A stretch of 21,261 nucleotides of DNA, from contig CAYGYT010000035.1 of NCBI GenBank assembly GCA_964354215.1, positions 1 to 21,261 on the forward strand, given 5' to 3'. This document shows positions 6,687-14,614 of the stretch, one piece after another. Position numbers and translations under genes: made by a program. This DNA is from CAVRZR01 sp964354215 (lineage in GTDB: Bacteria > Actinomycetota > Coriobacteriia > Anaerosomatales > CAVRZR01). Within the stretch, counting starts at the first letter, position 1, and each line of letters opens with the position of its first letter. The notes under the pieces are model-generated. The model had not been told where the DNA came from and did not search any database. It was given only the letters and a program-made list of their open reading frames with translations.

Positions 6687-8240
6687 ATGACGAACCCAAC
6701 GAGGGCGAACCCTGTCGTGCTGAGCCCGCGTCCGCTCAGCGTCGACGAAGTCGTGGCGGTCGCGCGTAGGGGCGCACGGGTCGAGATTGCGAGCGAATCG
6801 ATCGCCGCTATGCAGACCTCACGCGCACACATCGAGCGGCTCGCGTGCTCGGGCGAGCCCGTCTACGGCGTCAGCACAGGGTTCGGCGCGCTCGCTACCC
6901 GCTACATCGAGCCGGAGCTCCGGCAACAGCTCCAGCGCTCGCTCATTCGCTCGCATGCGGCTGGGACGGGTGCCGCCGTCGAAACCGAGGTCGTCAGAGC
7001 GATGATGCTGCTCCGACTGGCGACGCTCGCCACGGGGCGGTCCGGTGTGCGCGTCGAGACCGCGGAGGCGTATGCGAACCTGCTCAACTCGCACATCACG
7101 CCTCGAGTTCCTGAGTACGGGTCCCTCGGCTGCTCGGGCGATTTGGCCCCGCTCGCGCACTGTGCGCTTGCCGTGATGGGCGAGGGCGAGGTGTTCGATG
7201 CGTCGGGAGCGCTTGTTCCGCCTGCCGACGCGCTGGTCGCGGCCGGACTCGCGCCCGTCGAGCTGCGGGAGAAGGAGGGGCTCGCGATCATCAACGGGAC
7301 CGACGGCATGCTCGGCATGCTGTGTCTTGCCATCGCCGACCTGCGCGCGCTCGCGAGGGTCGCCGACATCGCTGCGTCGATGAGCGTGGAGGCGCTCCTC
7401 GGCACGACGCGCGTCTTTCAGGCAGACGTGATGGCACTCAGGCCGCATCCGGGCCAGGCAGCCTCGGCGCGCAACATGATGCGACTGCTCGCAGGTTCGA
7501 AGATTGTGGAGTCGCACCGTACGAACGACCGTCGAGTACAGGACGCCTACTCCCTGCGATGTGCGCCCCAGGTGGCAGGCGCGGTTCGAGACACGCTCGA
7601 TCACGCCGAAGCGGTTGCCACGCGGGAGCTGGCCTCGGCCATCGACAACCCGGTCGTACTTGAAGACGGGCGCATCGAGTCGAACGGCAACTTCCACGGA
7701 GCACCGGTCGCCTACGTACTCGATTTCCTTGCGATCGTCTCGGCGGACCTGGCTTCCATGAGCGAGCGTCGGACGGATCGGATGCTCGACGCCGCCCGGT
7801 CCAACGGGCTGCCGCCATTCCTGGCTGGCGACCCGGGTGTCGACTCCGGTCATATGATCGCGCAGTACGCCCAGGCGTCCATCTTAAGCGAGCTCAAGCG
7901 CCTCGCCGTGCCCGCGAGCGTCGACTCGGTCCCGACGTCGGCGATGCAGGAAGACCACGTCTCGATGGGATGGAACGCGGGCCGCAAGCTACGCCGTTCG
8001 GTCGACGGCGTCGGACGCGTGCTCGCGATCGAGGTGCTGACCGCCGCCCGCGCGCTCGACCTTCGGCGGCCGCTCGCGCCCGCGCCCGGCACGGAGGCGG
8101 TGCGCGCTCTGGTGAGAGGGCGCGTCGAGGGCGTTGGCCCCGACCGCTTCCTATCGCCCGAGATCGATGCGGCGTACTCGCTCGTCGCCGACGGCAGCGT
8201 CATCTCCGCTGCTGAAGGTGCGATCGGGGGACTCGAATGA
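6687..8240 (+). CDS. hutH: Histidine ammonia-lyase
   Basis: A 517-residue protein of normal family length. It converts L-histidine to trans-urocanate and ammonia, the first step of histidine utilisation, in the cytosol. YGVSTGFGALA (60-70) carries the catalytic Tyr60, and GSLGCSGDLAPLAH (145-158) holds the residues that cyclise to the MIO cofactor. The triad here reads Cys-Ser-Gly (149-151) in place of the textbook Ala-Ser-Gly. I recall the same Cys variant in actinobacterial HutH, so it should still be active. Downstream family blocks such as VQDAYSLRCAPQV and AIDNPVV are present. The ATG at 6687 has GGAAGG 12 bases upstream, a loose spacing, but the upstream frame lacks family sequence. First gene of hutH-hutU-hutI; the hutU start follows after 28 bases. 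Confidence 0.97.
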   Translation: MTNPTRANPVVLSPRPLSVDEVVAVARRGARVEIASESIAAMQTSRAHIERLACSGEPVYGVSTGFGALATRYIEPELRQQLQRSLIRSHAAGTGAAVETEVVRAMMLLRLATLATGRSGVRVETAEAYANLLNSHITPRVPEYGSLGCSGDLAPLAHCALAVMGEGEVFDASGALVPPADALVAAGLAPVELREKEGLAIINGTDGMLGMLCLAIADLRALARVADIAASMSVEALLGTTRVFQADVMALRPHPGQAASARNMMRLLAGSKIVESHRTNDRRVQDAYSLRCAPQVAGAVRDTLDHAEAVATRELASAIDNPVVLEDGRIESNGNFHGAPVAYVLDFLAIVSADLASMSERRTDRMLDAARSNGLPPFLAGDPGVDSGHMIAQYAQASILSELKRLAVPASVDSVPTSAMQEDHVSMGWNAGRKLRRSVDGVGRVLAIEVLTAARALDLRRPLAPAPGTEAVRALVRGRVEGVGPDRFLSPEIDAAYSLVADGSVISAAEGAIGGLE

Positions 8241-8268
8241 TGCGCTGCATCGCGGAGGGGGAACTCTC

Positions 8269-9996
8269 ATGACGTCTGGACCTCGCGAGGTGCGATCGCC
8301 GCGCGGCACCATGCTCTCGACCCGAGGGTGGCAGCAAGAGGCCGCGCTTCGGATGCTCATGAACAACCTCGACCCCGATGTCGCCGAGCGCCCCGACGAC
8401 CTCGTCGTCTACGGCGGGACCGGCAAAGCTGCGCGCGACTGGGCGTCGTTCGACGGGCTGGTCCGTACGCTGCGTACGCTCAAGGCCGATGAGACCATGC
8501 TCGTGCAGTCCGGCCGCCCGGTCGGCGTCATGCGCACGCACGAGTGGGCGCCGCGCGTGCTCATCGCGAACAGCAACCTCGTGCCCGAGTGGGCCACGTG
8601 GCCGGAGTTTCGCCGGCTCGAGCATCTCGGGCTCACGATGTACGGCCAGATGACGGCGGGCTCCTGGATCTACATCGGCACGCAGGGCATCGTACAGGGC
8701 ACGTACGAGACGTTCGCCGCGATCGCCGAGAAGCGCTTTGGCGGGTCGCTCGCGGGAACGCTCACTGCGACAGGCGGTTGTGGCGGAATGGGCGGCGCCC
8801 AGCCGCTCGCCGTGACCATGAACGACGGCGTCTGCCTCGTGTACGACGTGGACCCCTCCCGGCTCGAGCGCCGCACCGAGCTGCGCTACCTCGACGAGTG
8901 GACCGACAATCTCGACGATGCCCTTGCGCGCGTGCTCGCAGCGAAGCGCGAGAGACGACCGCTCTCGGTGGGTCTCCAGGCGAACGCCGCCTTCGTCCTG
9001 CCCGAGTTGTTGCGCCGAGGAGTCGAGGTGGATGTGGTGACCGACCAGACCTCGGCGCACGATCCGCTCGCGTACCTGCCCCTCGGCGTGTCGCTCGAGG
9101 AGTGGCGTGAGTACGCGGAGCGAGACCCGGACGGATTCGTCGAACGTGCCCGCGCATCCATGGCCACGCACGTCGAGGCGATGGTGGGCTTCATGGACGC
9201 GGGTGCCGAGGTCTTCGACTACGGGAACTCCATCCGCAAGGAAGCTCAGCTCGGCGGTTTCGAGCGCGCATTCGACTTCCCCGGCTTCGTGCCTGCCTAC
9301 ATCCGGCCGCTCTTCTGCGAGGGCAAGGGGCCGTTTCGCTGGGCGGCGCTCTCGGGCGATCCCGCCGATATCCATGCGACGGACGAGGCGATCCTCGAGC
9401 TCTTCCCCGAGAACGAGGGCTTGTGCCGCTGGATCGGCAAGGCGCGCGAGCGGATCTCGTTCCAGGGGCTTCCAGCGCGCATCTGTTGGTTGGGCTACGG
9501 CGAGCGAGATCTCGCGGGGCTGCGATTCAACGAACTGGTTGCCGAAGGTACCCTCAAGGCGCCGATCGTCATCGGCAGGGACCACCTCGACTGTGGCTCG
9601 GTCGCGTCGCCCTACCGGGAGACCGAGGCGATGATGGACGGTTCGGACGCGATCGCCGATTGGCCGCTCCTGAACGCGCTCGTGAACACGGCCTCCGGCG
9701 CCTCATGGGTCTCGATCCACCACGGGGGCGGGGTAGGGATCGGCCGCTCGATCCATGCGGGGCAGGTGACCGTCGCCGACGGGACTGCTCTGGCCGCCGA
9801 GAAGATCGAGCGCGTGCTCACGAACGACCCCGGGATGGGCGTCATCCGCCACGTCGATGCCGGCTACGAGCTGGCCATCGAGGTCGCCGAGACGCGCGGC
9901 GTGAGAATCCCGATGCGCGAGCCGGACACGCCCAGTCCCGATGCGTCCGCCGAGCCGTCGAACGCTTCTGCCGCGGAGAGAAGGTCGACGCCGTGA
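8269..9996 (+). CDS. hutU: Urocanate hydratase
   Basis: A 575-residue NAD-dependent enzyme that hydrates urocanate to 4-imidazolone-5-propionate. Family landmarks are all present: LVVYGGTGKAARDW near residue 44, LTMYGQMTAGSWIYIGTQGI, the NAD-binding GGCGGMGGAQPLAVTMN (about 170-186), DQTSAHDPLAYLP, FDYGNSIRKEAQ, and ARICWLGYGERDLAG with the conserved cysteine. The body ends around the GVRIPM motif where most HutU proteins stop. About 25 further residues, rich in Ser, Ala, Pro and Glu, form an apparently unstructured tail running into hutI. GGAGGGG lies eight bases before the ATG at 8269. The stop overlaps the hutI start in GTGA (9993-9996). Confidence 0.97.
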   Translation: MTSGPREVRSPRGTMLSTRGWQQEAALRMLMNNLDPDVAERPDDLVVYGGTGKAARDWASFDGLVRTLRTLKADETMLVQSGRPVGVMRTHEWAPRVLIANSNLVPEWATWPEFRRLEHLGLTMYGQMTAGSWIYIGTQGIVQGTYETFAAIAEKRFGGSLAGTLTATGGCGGMGGAQPLAVTMNDGVCLVYDVDPSRLERRTELRYLDEWTDNLDDALARVLAAKRERRPLSVGLQANAAFVLPELLRRGVEVDVVTDQTSAHDPLAYLPLGVSLEEWREYAERDPDGFVERARASMATHVEAMVGFMDAGAEVFDYGNSIRKEAQLGGFERAFDFPGFVPAYIRPLFCEGKGPFRWAALSGDPADIHATDEAILELFPENEGLCRWIGKARERISFQGLPARICWLGYGERDLAGLRFNELVAEGTLKAPIVIGRDHLDCGSVASPYRETEAMMDGSDAIADWPLLNALVNTASGASWVSIHHGGGVGIGRSIHAGQVTVADGTALAAEKIERVLTNDPGMGVIRHVDAGYELAIEVAETRGVRIPMREPDTPSPDASAEPSNASAAERRSTP

Positions 9997-11207
9997 CCGC
10001 GACGCTCCTCACCGGCATCGGCGAGCTCGTCACCAACGACCCCGCGCTCGGCGATGGGTCGCAGCTCGGTGTGCTGCGCGACGCGGCGCTCGTCGTGGAG
10101 AACGCCGAGGTGGCGTGGGTCGGAGCCGCGAAGCACGCGCCTGCAACCGACGAGCGCATCGACGTCGGTGGGCGCGCGGTCATCCCCGGCTTCGTGGACA
10201 GCCACACCCACCTCGTGTTCGCGGGAGATCGGGCGGCCGAGTTCGCGGCGCGGATGGCGGGCGAGCGATACACGGCTGGCGGCATCGCTACCACGGTGGC
10301 GGCGACTCGCGCCGCATCGACCGAGGAACTGCGTCAGCACACTCGGCGACTCGTCGACGAGATGCTGGAGCTCGGCACGACGACGGTCGAGATCAAGAGC
10401 GGCTACGGGCTTACCGTGACCGATGAAGCTCGGCTGCTCCAGGTCGCGCGCGAGTTCACGCCCGAGACTACGTTCCTTGGCGCGCACGTCGTGCCCGACG
10501 AGTACGCCGGCAATCGAGCGGCCTACGTGGATCTGGCGGCGGGCGAGATGCTTGACGCGTGCGCGCCACACGCGCGCTGGATCGATGTGTTCTGCGACAC
10601 CGGAGCCTTCACTGCCGATGAGGCGCGCCACGTTCTCAGGGCGGGCATGCGAGCCGGGCTCAAGCCGCGTCTCCACGGCAACCAGCTCGAGGCGGGACCG
10701 GGCGTGCAGCTCGCGGTCGAGCTTGGCGCCGCGAGCGTCGACCACTGCACCCACCTGACGTACGCCGACGTCGCCGCGCTCAGCGCCTCGTCGACGGTAG
10801 CGACGCTGTTACCCGCCGCCGAGTTCAGCGCGGGTTCGCGGTATCCGGACGCGCGCAGGTTGCTCGAAGCAGGCGTCACGGTGGCGCTCGCCACGGACTG
10901 CAATCCCGGGACGTCGTTCGTCACCTCGATGGCGCTCTGCATCGCGCTTGCGGTCCGGGAGATGCACCTGACACCTGCCGGTGCGCTGCACGCGGCGACG
11001 AAGGGCGGCGCGCAAGCGCTGCTTCGCACGGACGTGGGACACCTCGCTCCCGATGCCGCCGCCGACATTGTGGTGCTCGACGCTCCATCGCACGCTCACA
11101 TCGCATACCGTCCGGGCGCGCCCATCGTCGCGGCCGTGTGGAAGTCGGGCGAGCAGGTGTTTGGGAAGGTGGACGCAGGGTCTCAAGCGGTAGCACGAGA
11201 GGGCTAG
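9993..11207 (+). CDS. hutI: Imidazolonepropionase
   Basis: A 404-residue amidohydrolase that opens 4-imidazolone-5-propionate to N-formimino-L-glutamate. Metal and substrate motifs are intact: DSHTHLVFAGDRAAEF (69-84, metal ligands His71 and His73), EIKSGYGLT (133-141), HGNQLEAGPG (228-237, His228), VDHCTHL (249-255) and ATDCNPGTS (300-308, Asp302). The position after H-x-x is Gln231, where many relatives have Glu; both are found in the family. The GTG start overlaps the hutU stop by four bases, with AGAAGG eight bases upstream. The TAG stop (11205-11207) overlaps the TAG of the convergent GGDEF gene within one CTAG. The local pathway stops here because no intact hutG, hutF or formiminotransferase gene is present. 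Confidence 0.97.
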   Translation: MTATLLTGIGELVTNDPALGDGSQLGVLRDAALVVENAEVAWVGAAKHAPATDERIDVGGRAVIPGFVDSHTHLVFAGDRAAEFAARMAGERYTAGGIATTVAATRAASTEELRQHTRRLVDEMLELGTTTVEIKSGYGLTVTDEARLLQVAREFTPETTFLGAHVVPDEYAGNRAAYVDLAAGEMLDACAPHARWIDVFCDTGAFTADEARHVLRAGMRAGLKPRLHGNQLEAGPGVQLAVELGAASVDHCTHLTYADVAALSASSTVATLLPAAEFSAGSRYPDARRLLEAGVTVALATDCNPGTSFVTSMALCIALAVREMHLTPAGALHAATKGGAQALLRTDVGHLAPDAAADIVVLDAPSHAHIAYRPGAPIVAAVWKSGEQVFGKVDAGSQAVAREG

Positions 11208-13429
11208 GCGCTCACCATGTCGTCCTCGGTCGTCTCAGGTCCGGCCACGCCCTGTTGCTCGGCCAGCAACCCGCGCATATGTTCGACGAACGCCGCTGCA
11301 AGCGTGGCGTCGAACTGGGTGCCGGCTCCCTGAGTCAGCTCAAGAAGCGCATCTTCGGCGCGCATGGCGCGTCGGTACGGACGGGCCGATGTCATGGCGT
11401 CGTATGCGTCGCACAGGGCGAGAATGCGCGCTTCGAGCGGGATATCGTCCGCCTGAAGACCGTTCGGGTACCCTGCGCCGTCCCACCGCTCGTGATGGGC
11501 CGAGATCCACGGCAAGAGCACGTCGCGCTTTGGGATCGCGTTCAGGATGCGGACTGCAAGCTGGGGATGCTGTTTGACCTGGGAGTACTCTTCGTCGGTC
11601 AGCCGATCGTTCTTTCGCAGTACTGCGTCGGCAACGCCGATCTTCCCGACGTCGTGCAGGAGCGCTGCCGTCTCGAGTTGCCGGGACCTCTCCGGGTCGA
11701 GTCCAATGGCTTCGGAGAATCGCACGGCGAGCATGGCCACCCGCCGAGAGTGCTGCTGGGTATACGGATCGCGCGCGTCGACTGCCGATGCAAGCAGCTG
11801 AACCATGCGCACGTACGACTCCTCTTCGAGCAGCTGTATGCGCTGCTCGGGACCCAGGGTGACGACAAGCTCAGGATCGTACACGATGACCTGTTCGCGA
11901 CCGTGGAGCTTCGCCCAGTACAGCGCGCCGTCTGCCTTGTGGGCGAGTTCGTCACGCGTTTCGCCGTGTTCCGGCGTCGAAGCGATCCCGGCGGACAGGC
12001 CCACCGGCAACGGGCAATCGGCGTCCGCAGTGCGAGTCTCGTCTTGTAGCCGGAGGCAGACCTTGTAGGCGTCGACTGCGGACGTGTTGGGCATGACCAA
12101 AGCGAACTCGTCGCCTCCGATCCGGCACACGAAGTCGGTTGTGCGTGCTGAGGCGCGCAGGCTTGCCGCAATTGCCTCGAGGCGTCGATCGCCCGCAGCG
12201 TGACCGTAGATGTTGTTCGTCTGGTCGAAGTCATCCACGTCGACGCACACCAAGCTCAGCTCGCTCTCCTCTCTCAGCGCGCGCTCGATCTCAGTGGCGA
12301 GCCGCTCGTGGAAGAACCGGTGATTGTAGAGTTTGGTGAGAGGGTCGACGAGGGCGTGCTGGCGAAGGGAGTCGTTCTCGAGCGAGAGCACGACGTTTCT
12401 GCCTATTGTGGCAAGGCCCAGAAGCGCTGCCAGTCCTGTGAAGAGCCAGACGCCGAGCGAGTCTCCTTCCCAAGACACTCCTAGATACACGAATGCCGGA
12501 AGGGCCAGGAACGTGGCGGCCATCACCGCGATCGCCGACCAGAGAGGCGTCGGCCGTACCTGTACCTCCTGGAAGCGGAGCGAGACGCCTCGCTGCCGGA
12601 CCCGAACGATAGCCGCGAGCGTGAACATCCCATACGCGATGAGCCACGGCAGGTCACGAACCTGCGCGACCGCTCCTCCGGCAAGCTCCAGTTCGGCCCA
12701 CGGGAAGAGGGTGGCAAGCAGGCTGCCCGCGATGACAGCCAGTGCCGCTACGAGGAGCGGAAGGTGCCAGAAGCGAAGGCGCGGCCTCGACGTGAACACC
12801 ACGACGAGCAGGCTGATGCTGAGAACCAGTGAGAGGTAGCTCAGCAGGCTCTGGACGAGATCGCGCTGCGGGCGCATTCCGTACGCCGGGAACAGCGCGA
12901 ACGAGAAGACGACGGCAGCCACGAGCAGGACGACAAGAATGATGTCGACCGCGCGCCGCAGTCGTCTGACCGCGAGTGCGGGGACCGGATCGAGGAAGCC
13001 CAGGGCCGCGACGAAGAACGCGACGTATGAGCTGATCCACACCATGCTTGCCACGGGTGTCGAGGGAGCCGCGCCCAACGCATCCGATCCGCCAACGCTC
13101 AGGGACAGCGCGTCTCCTGCCGCCATGAGCGCGGAGCCGGTGGCGAGTAGCAGCCAGCCGGACCGCTCGTGGCGCGGTGCCACTCGCGCTGCGAGAACGC
13201 ACGAGATGGGCGCAAGCACGGCGAAGAGCACAAAGGCGACAGCAGAGACAGCCGTGGTCGTGGTCTCCCCGAGCGGCAAGTGGTACACCTGCGTCTTGAG
13301 CAGGAGGAATGCAACAATCGCCACAACGGCAAGCCCGGTCGCTCCGCGAAACAGGACGCGATTGTGCCCCGTTTCGGAGTCCGGCAGGTCCCCACCCATA
13401 TCCAGGCCGTAGGCCATGTCGTCTTCCAC
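11204..13429 (-). CDS. Membrane protein with GGDEF and HD-GYP domains (cyclic-di-GMP synthesis and breakdown)
   Basis: A 741-residue protein. About ten transmembrane helices occupy residues 25-350 and resemble a sensory membrane module. A diguanylate cyclase domain follows (about 355-518) with an intact GGDEF motif (438-442) and an RTTD inhibitory site (429-432) exactly five residues before it, so product inhibition is likely. An HD-GYP phosphodiesterase domain (about 540-710) has HDVGKIG (592-598), HHERWDGAGYP (645-655) and the remaining metal-site pattern, and looks active. One chain could therefore both make and degrade cyclic-di-GMP. The start may be the GTG at 13429 (AAAGG eight bases upstream) or the ATG at 13417. 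Transcribed alone; its stop overlaps that of hutI. Confidence 0.93.
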   Translation of the reverse strand: MEDDMAYGLDMGGDLPDSETGHNRVLFRGATGLAVVAIVAFLLLKTQVYHLPLGETTTTAVSAVAFVLFAVLAPISCVLAARVAPRHERSGWLLLATGSALMAAGDALSLSVGGSDALGAAPSTPVASMVWISSYVAFFVAALGFLDPVPALAVRRLRRAVDIILVVLLVAAVVFSFALFPAYGMRPQRDLVQSLLSYLSLVLSISLLVVVFTSRPRLRFWHLPLLVAALAVIAGSLLATLFPWAELELAGGAVAQVRDLPWLIAYGMFTLAAIVRVRQRGVSLRFQEVQVRPTPLWSAIAVMAATFLALPAFVYLGVSWEGDSLGVWLFTGLAALLGLATIGRNVVLSLENDSLRQHALVDPLTKLYNHRFFHERLATEIERALREESELSLVCVDVDDFDQTNNIYGHAAGDRRLEAIAASLRASARTTDFVCRIGGDEFALVMPNTSAVDAYKVCLRLQDETRTADADCPLPVGLSAGIASTPEHGETRDELAHKADGALYWAKLHGREQVIVYDPELVVTLGPEQRIQLLEEESYVRMVQLLASAVDARDPYTQQHSRRVAMLAVRFSEAIGLDPERSRQLETAALLHDVGKIGVADAVLRKNDRLTDEEYSQVKQHPQLAVRILNAIPKRDVLLPWISAHHERWDGAGYPNGLQADDIPLEARILALCDAYDAMTSARPYRRAMRAEDALLELTQGAGTQFDATLAAAFVEHMRGLLAEQQGVAGPETTEDDMVSA

Positions 13430-13598
13430 CCCGCCCGCCTTTTCTCGCGCTGGTACAAGAATCGGCTTGCCGCGTCGACGACTGAAGCCTCAGCCGTGAA
13501 GGAGTTCATGCGGCTCGGTGATGCGGCGGGTGTCCCGGGAAGCGTCGCAACCAGCCCGTTCGCGGGTACTCTCCTCTACGGGGCCTGGGAGGCGAGCC

Positions 13599-14069
13599 GT
13601 GCACCACGAGGACTACATGCGCCGGGCGATCGAGTTGAGCCGCGAGAAGATGCTCGACGATGGAGGTGGACCCTTCGCCGCCGTCGTTGTCATGGATGGG
13701 CAGATCGTCGGCGAGGGCTGGAACCATGTGACGCTCCGCAACGACCCAACGGCCCACGCGGAAGTGAGCGCCATCCGGGACGCTTGCGAGCGACTCGGCA
13801 CGTTCTCTCTCGAGGGCGCGGTCATCTACACGAGCTGCGAGCCATGTCCCATGTGCCTGGCCGCCATCTACTGGGCACGCATATCGAAGGTCTACTACGC
13901 CAACACGACCGAGGACGCCTCGGCGATCGGCTTCGACGACGGGTTCCTCTACGCGGAGCTGGCCCGCCCCGCCGAGGAGCGCTCGTTGCCGTCCGAGCGC
14001 CTCTACCTCGATGAGGCCCGAGCGGTCTTCGCCGAGTGGGATGCGATGCCCGACAAGGTCGAGTACTGA
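13599..14069 (+). CDS. guaD: Guanine deaminase, cytidine-deaminase fold (GuaD type)
   Basis: A 156-residue protein, the same length as Bacillus subtilis GuaD, with matching residues along its length. NDPTAHAEVSAIR (48-60) gives zinc ligand His53 and catalytic Glu55. YTSCEPCPMCLAAIYWAR (77-94) gives zinc ligands Cys83 and Cys86. IGFDDGFLYAELARPAEER (110-128) includes the Asp114 region, and the chain ends in VEY with Tyr156, which closes the active site of the domain-swapped dimer in that family. It hydrolyses guanine to xanthine and ammonia. The match to GuaD extends past the zinc motifs, so a TadA or dCMP deaminase call is less likely. The GTG start has GGGAGG six bases upstream. It stands alone; the next gene follows after 119 bases of repeat-bearing leader. 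Confidence 0.92.
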   Translation: MHHEDYMRRAIELSREKMLDDGGGPFAAVVVMDGQIVGEGWNHVTLRNDPTAHAEVSAIRDACERLGTFSLEGAVIYTSCEPCPMCLAAIYWARISKVYYANTTEDASAIGFDDGFLYAELARPAEERSLPSERLYLDEARAVFAEWDAMPDKVEY

Positions 14070-14087
14070 CGGGCGCGATGCTATCCT

Positions 14088-14151
14088 CAGACCGCCCTGC
14101 CGACAGACCGCTCTGCCGAGAGACTGCCGTGCCGAGAGACTGCCCTGTTAA
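14088..14151 (+). repeat. Four tandem 16-bp repeats in the leader of the 14189 gene
   Basis: Four adjacent 16-base units: CAGACCGCCCTGCCGA (14088), CAGACCGCTCTGCCGA (14104), GAGACTGCCGTGCCGA (14120) and GAGACTGCCCTGTTAA (14136). Neighbouring units differ at one to four positions; the last is the most degenerate. The array lies 37 bases upstream of the start codon and directly after guaD. Confidence 0.8.
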
Positions 14152-14188
14152 GAACGCGGAAAGCGCGTCGATCCTTCAGGAGGAACAC

Positions 14189-14614
14189 ATGGCGACAAAG
14201 GCCGACTTCACACCCGAAGAATGGGAAGTGCTGCAGTGGGCCGTGGCCGACACGATGGCCTACGTGTCACTCGCCGATCCGGGCATGTGGGATTCCTTCA
14301 AGGAAGCAGGCGGGGCCGCGCGCTACATCGCCGACGCAAAGGCGAACAGCGCGAGCCTGCTCGTACGGGATCTGGCAGGGAATCTGAGGGCTGGTCGCGA
14401 CAAGGAAGCCACGGCCAATCCGGCCGACATGGCGGGTGAGGTCGCCGAGCGCCTTGCCGAAGCTTCACGGCTCATCGCCGAGAAGGCTGCCGATGAGCTC
14501 GACGCCTTCAAGGAGTTCATCCTCGGCGTGGCCCAGGCCACGGCGGAGGCCAAGAAGGGCGTCGGCGACAACGAGCAGGCGGCGATCGAGACTATCAGGG
14601 CAGCGCTCGGGTAG
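14189..14614 (+). CDS. Small all-helical protein, function unknown
   Basis: A 141-residue, acidic, soluble protein with no signal or membrane segment. It opens with FTPEEWEVLQWAVADTMAYV (7-26), followed by amphipathic Ala/Glu-rich helices. The pattern of 'FTPEEW' plus a long helix recurs in small actinobacterial proteins I cannot name; a TerB-like helical fold is possible but not shown. AGGAGG lies five bases before the ATG at 14189, which decides the start. An in-frame ATG at 14078 would add a 37-residue, Arg/Pro-rich stretch encoded by the tandem repeat, and is unlikely. The last 20 bases overlap the 3' end of the convergent carboxypeptidase gene. Confidence 0.75.
   Translation: MATKADFTPEEWEVLQWAVADTMAYVSLADPGMWDSFKEAGGAARYIADAKANSASLLVRDLAGNLRAGRDKEATANPADMAGEVAERLAEASRLIAEKAADELDAFKEFILGVAQATAEAKKGVGDNEQAAIETIRAALG

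Noticed and set aside
8200..9585. A 461-codon minus-strand frame opposite hutU, and similar long frames opposite hutH and hutI
   Set aside because: These mirror the codon pattern of the real hut genes on the other strand and show no protein family signature or ribosome site.
13599..14069. tRNA adenosine deaminase (TadA) as an alternative for the deaminase
   Set aside because: The zinc motif alone would allow it, but the GFDDGFLYAEL...PAEER block, the exact 156-residue length and terminal Tyr match guanine deaminase.
14078..14188. N-terminal extension of the 14189 protein encoded by the tandem repeat
   Set aside because: An in-frame ATG exists at 14078, but AGGAGG at 14178-14183 fits the ATG at 14189 exactly, and the extension is low-complexity Arg/Pro sequence.
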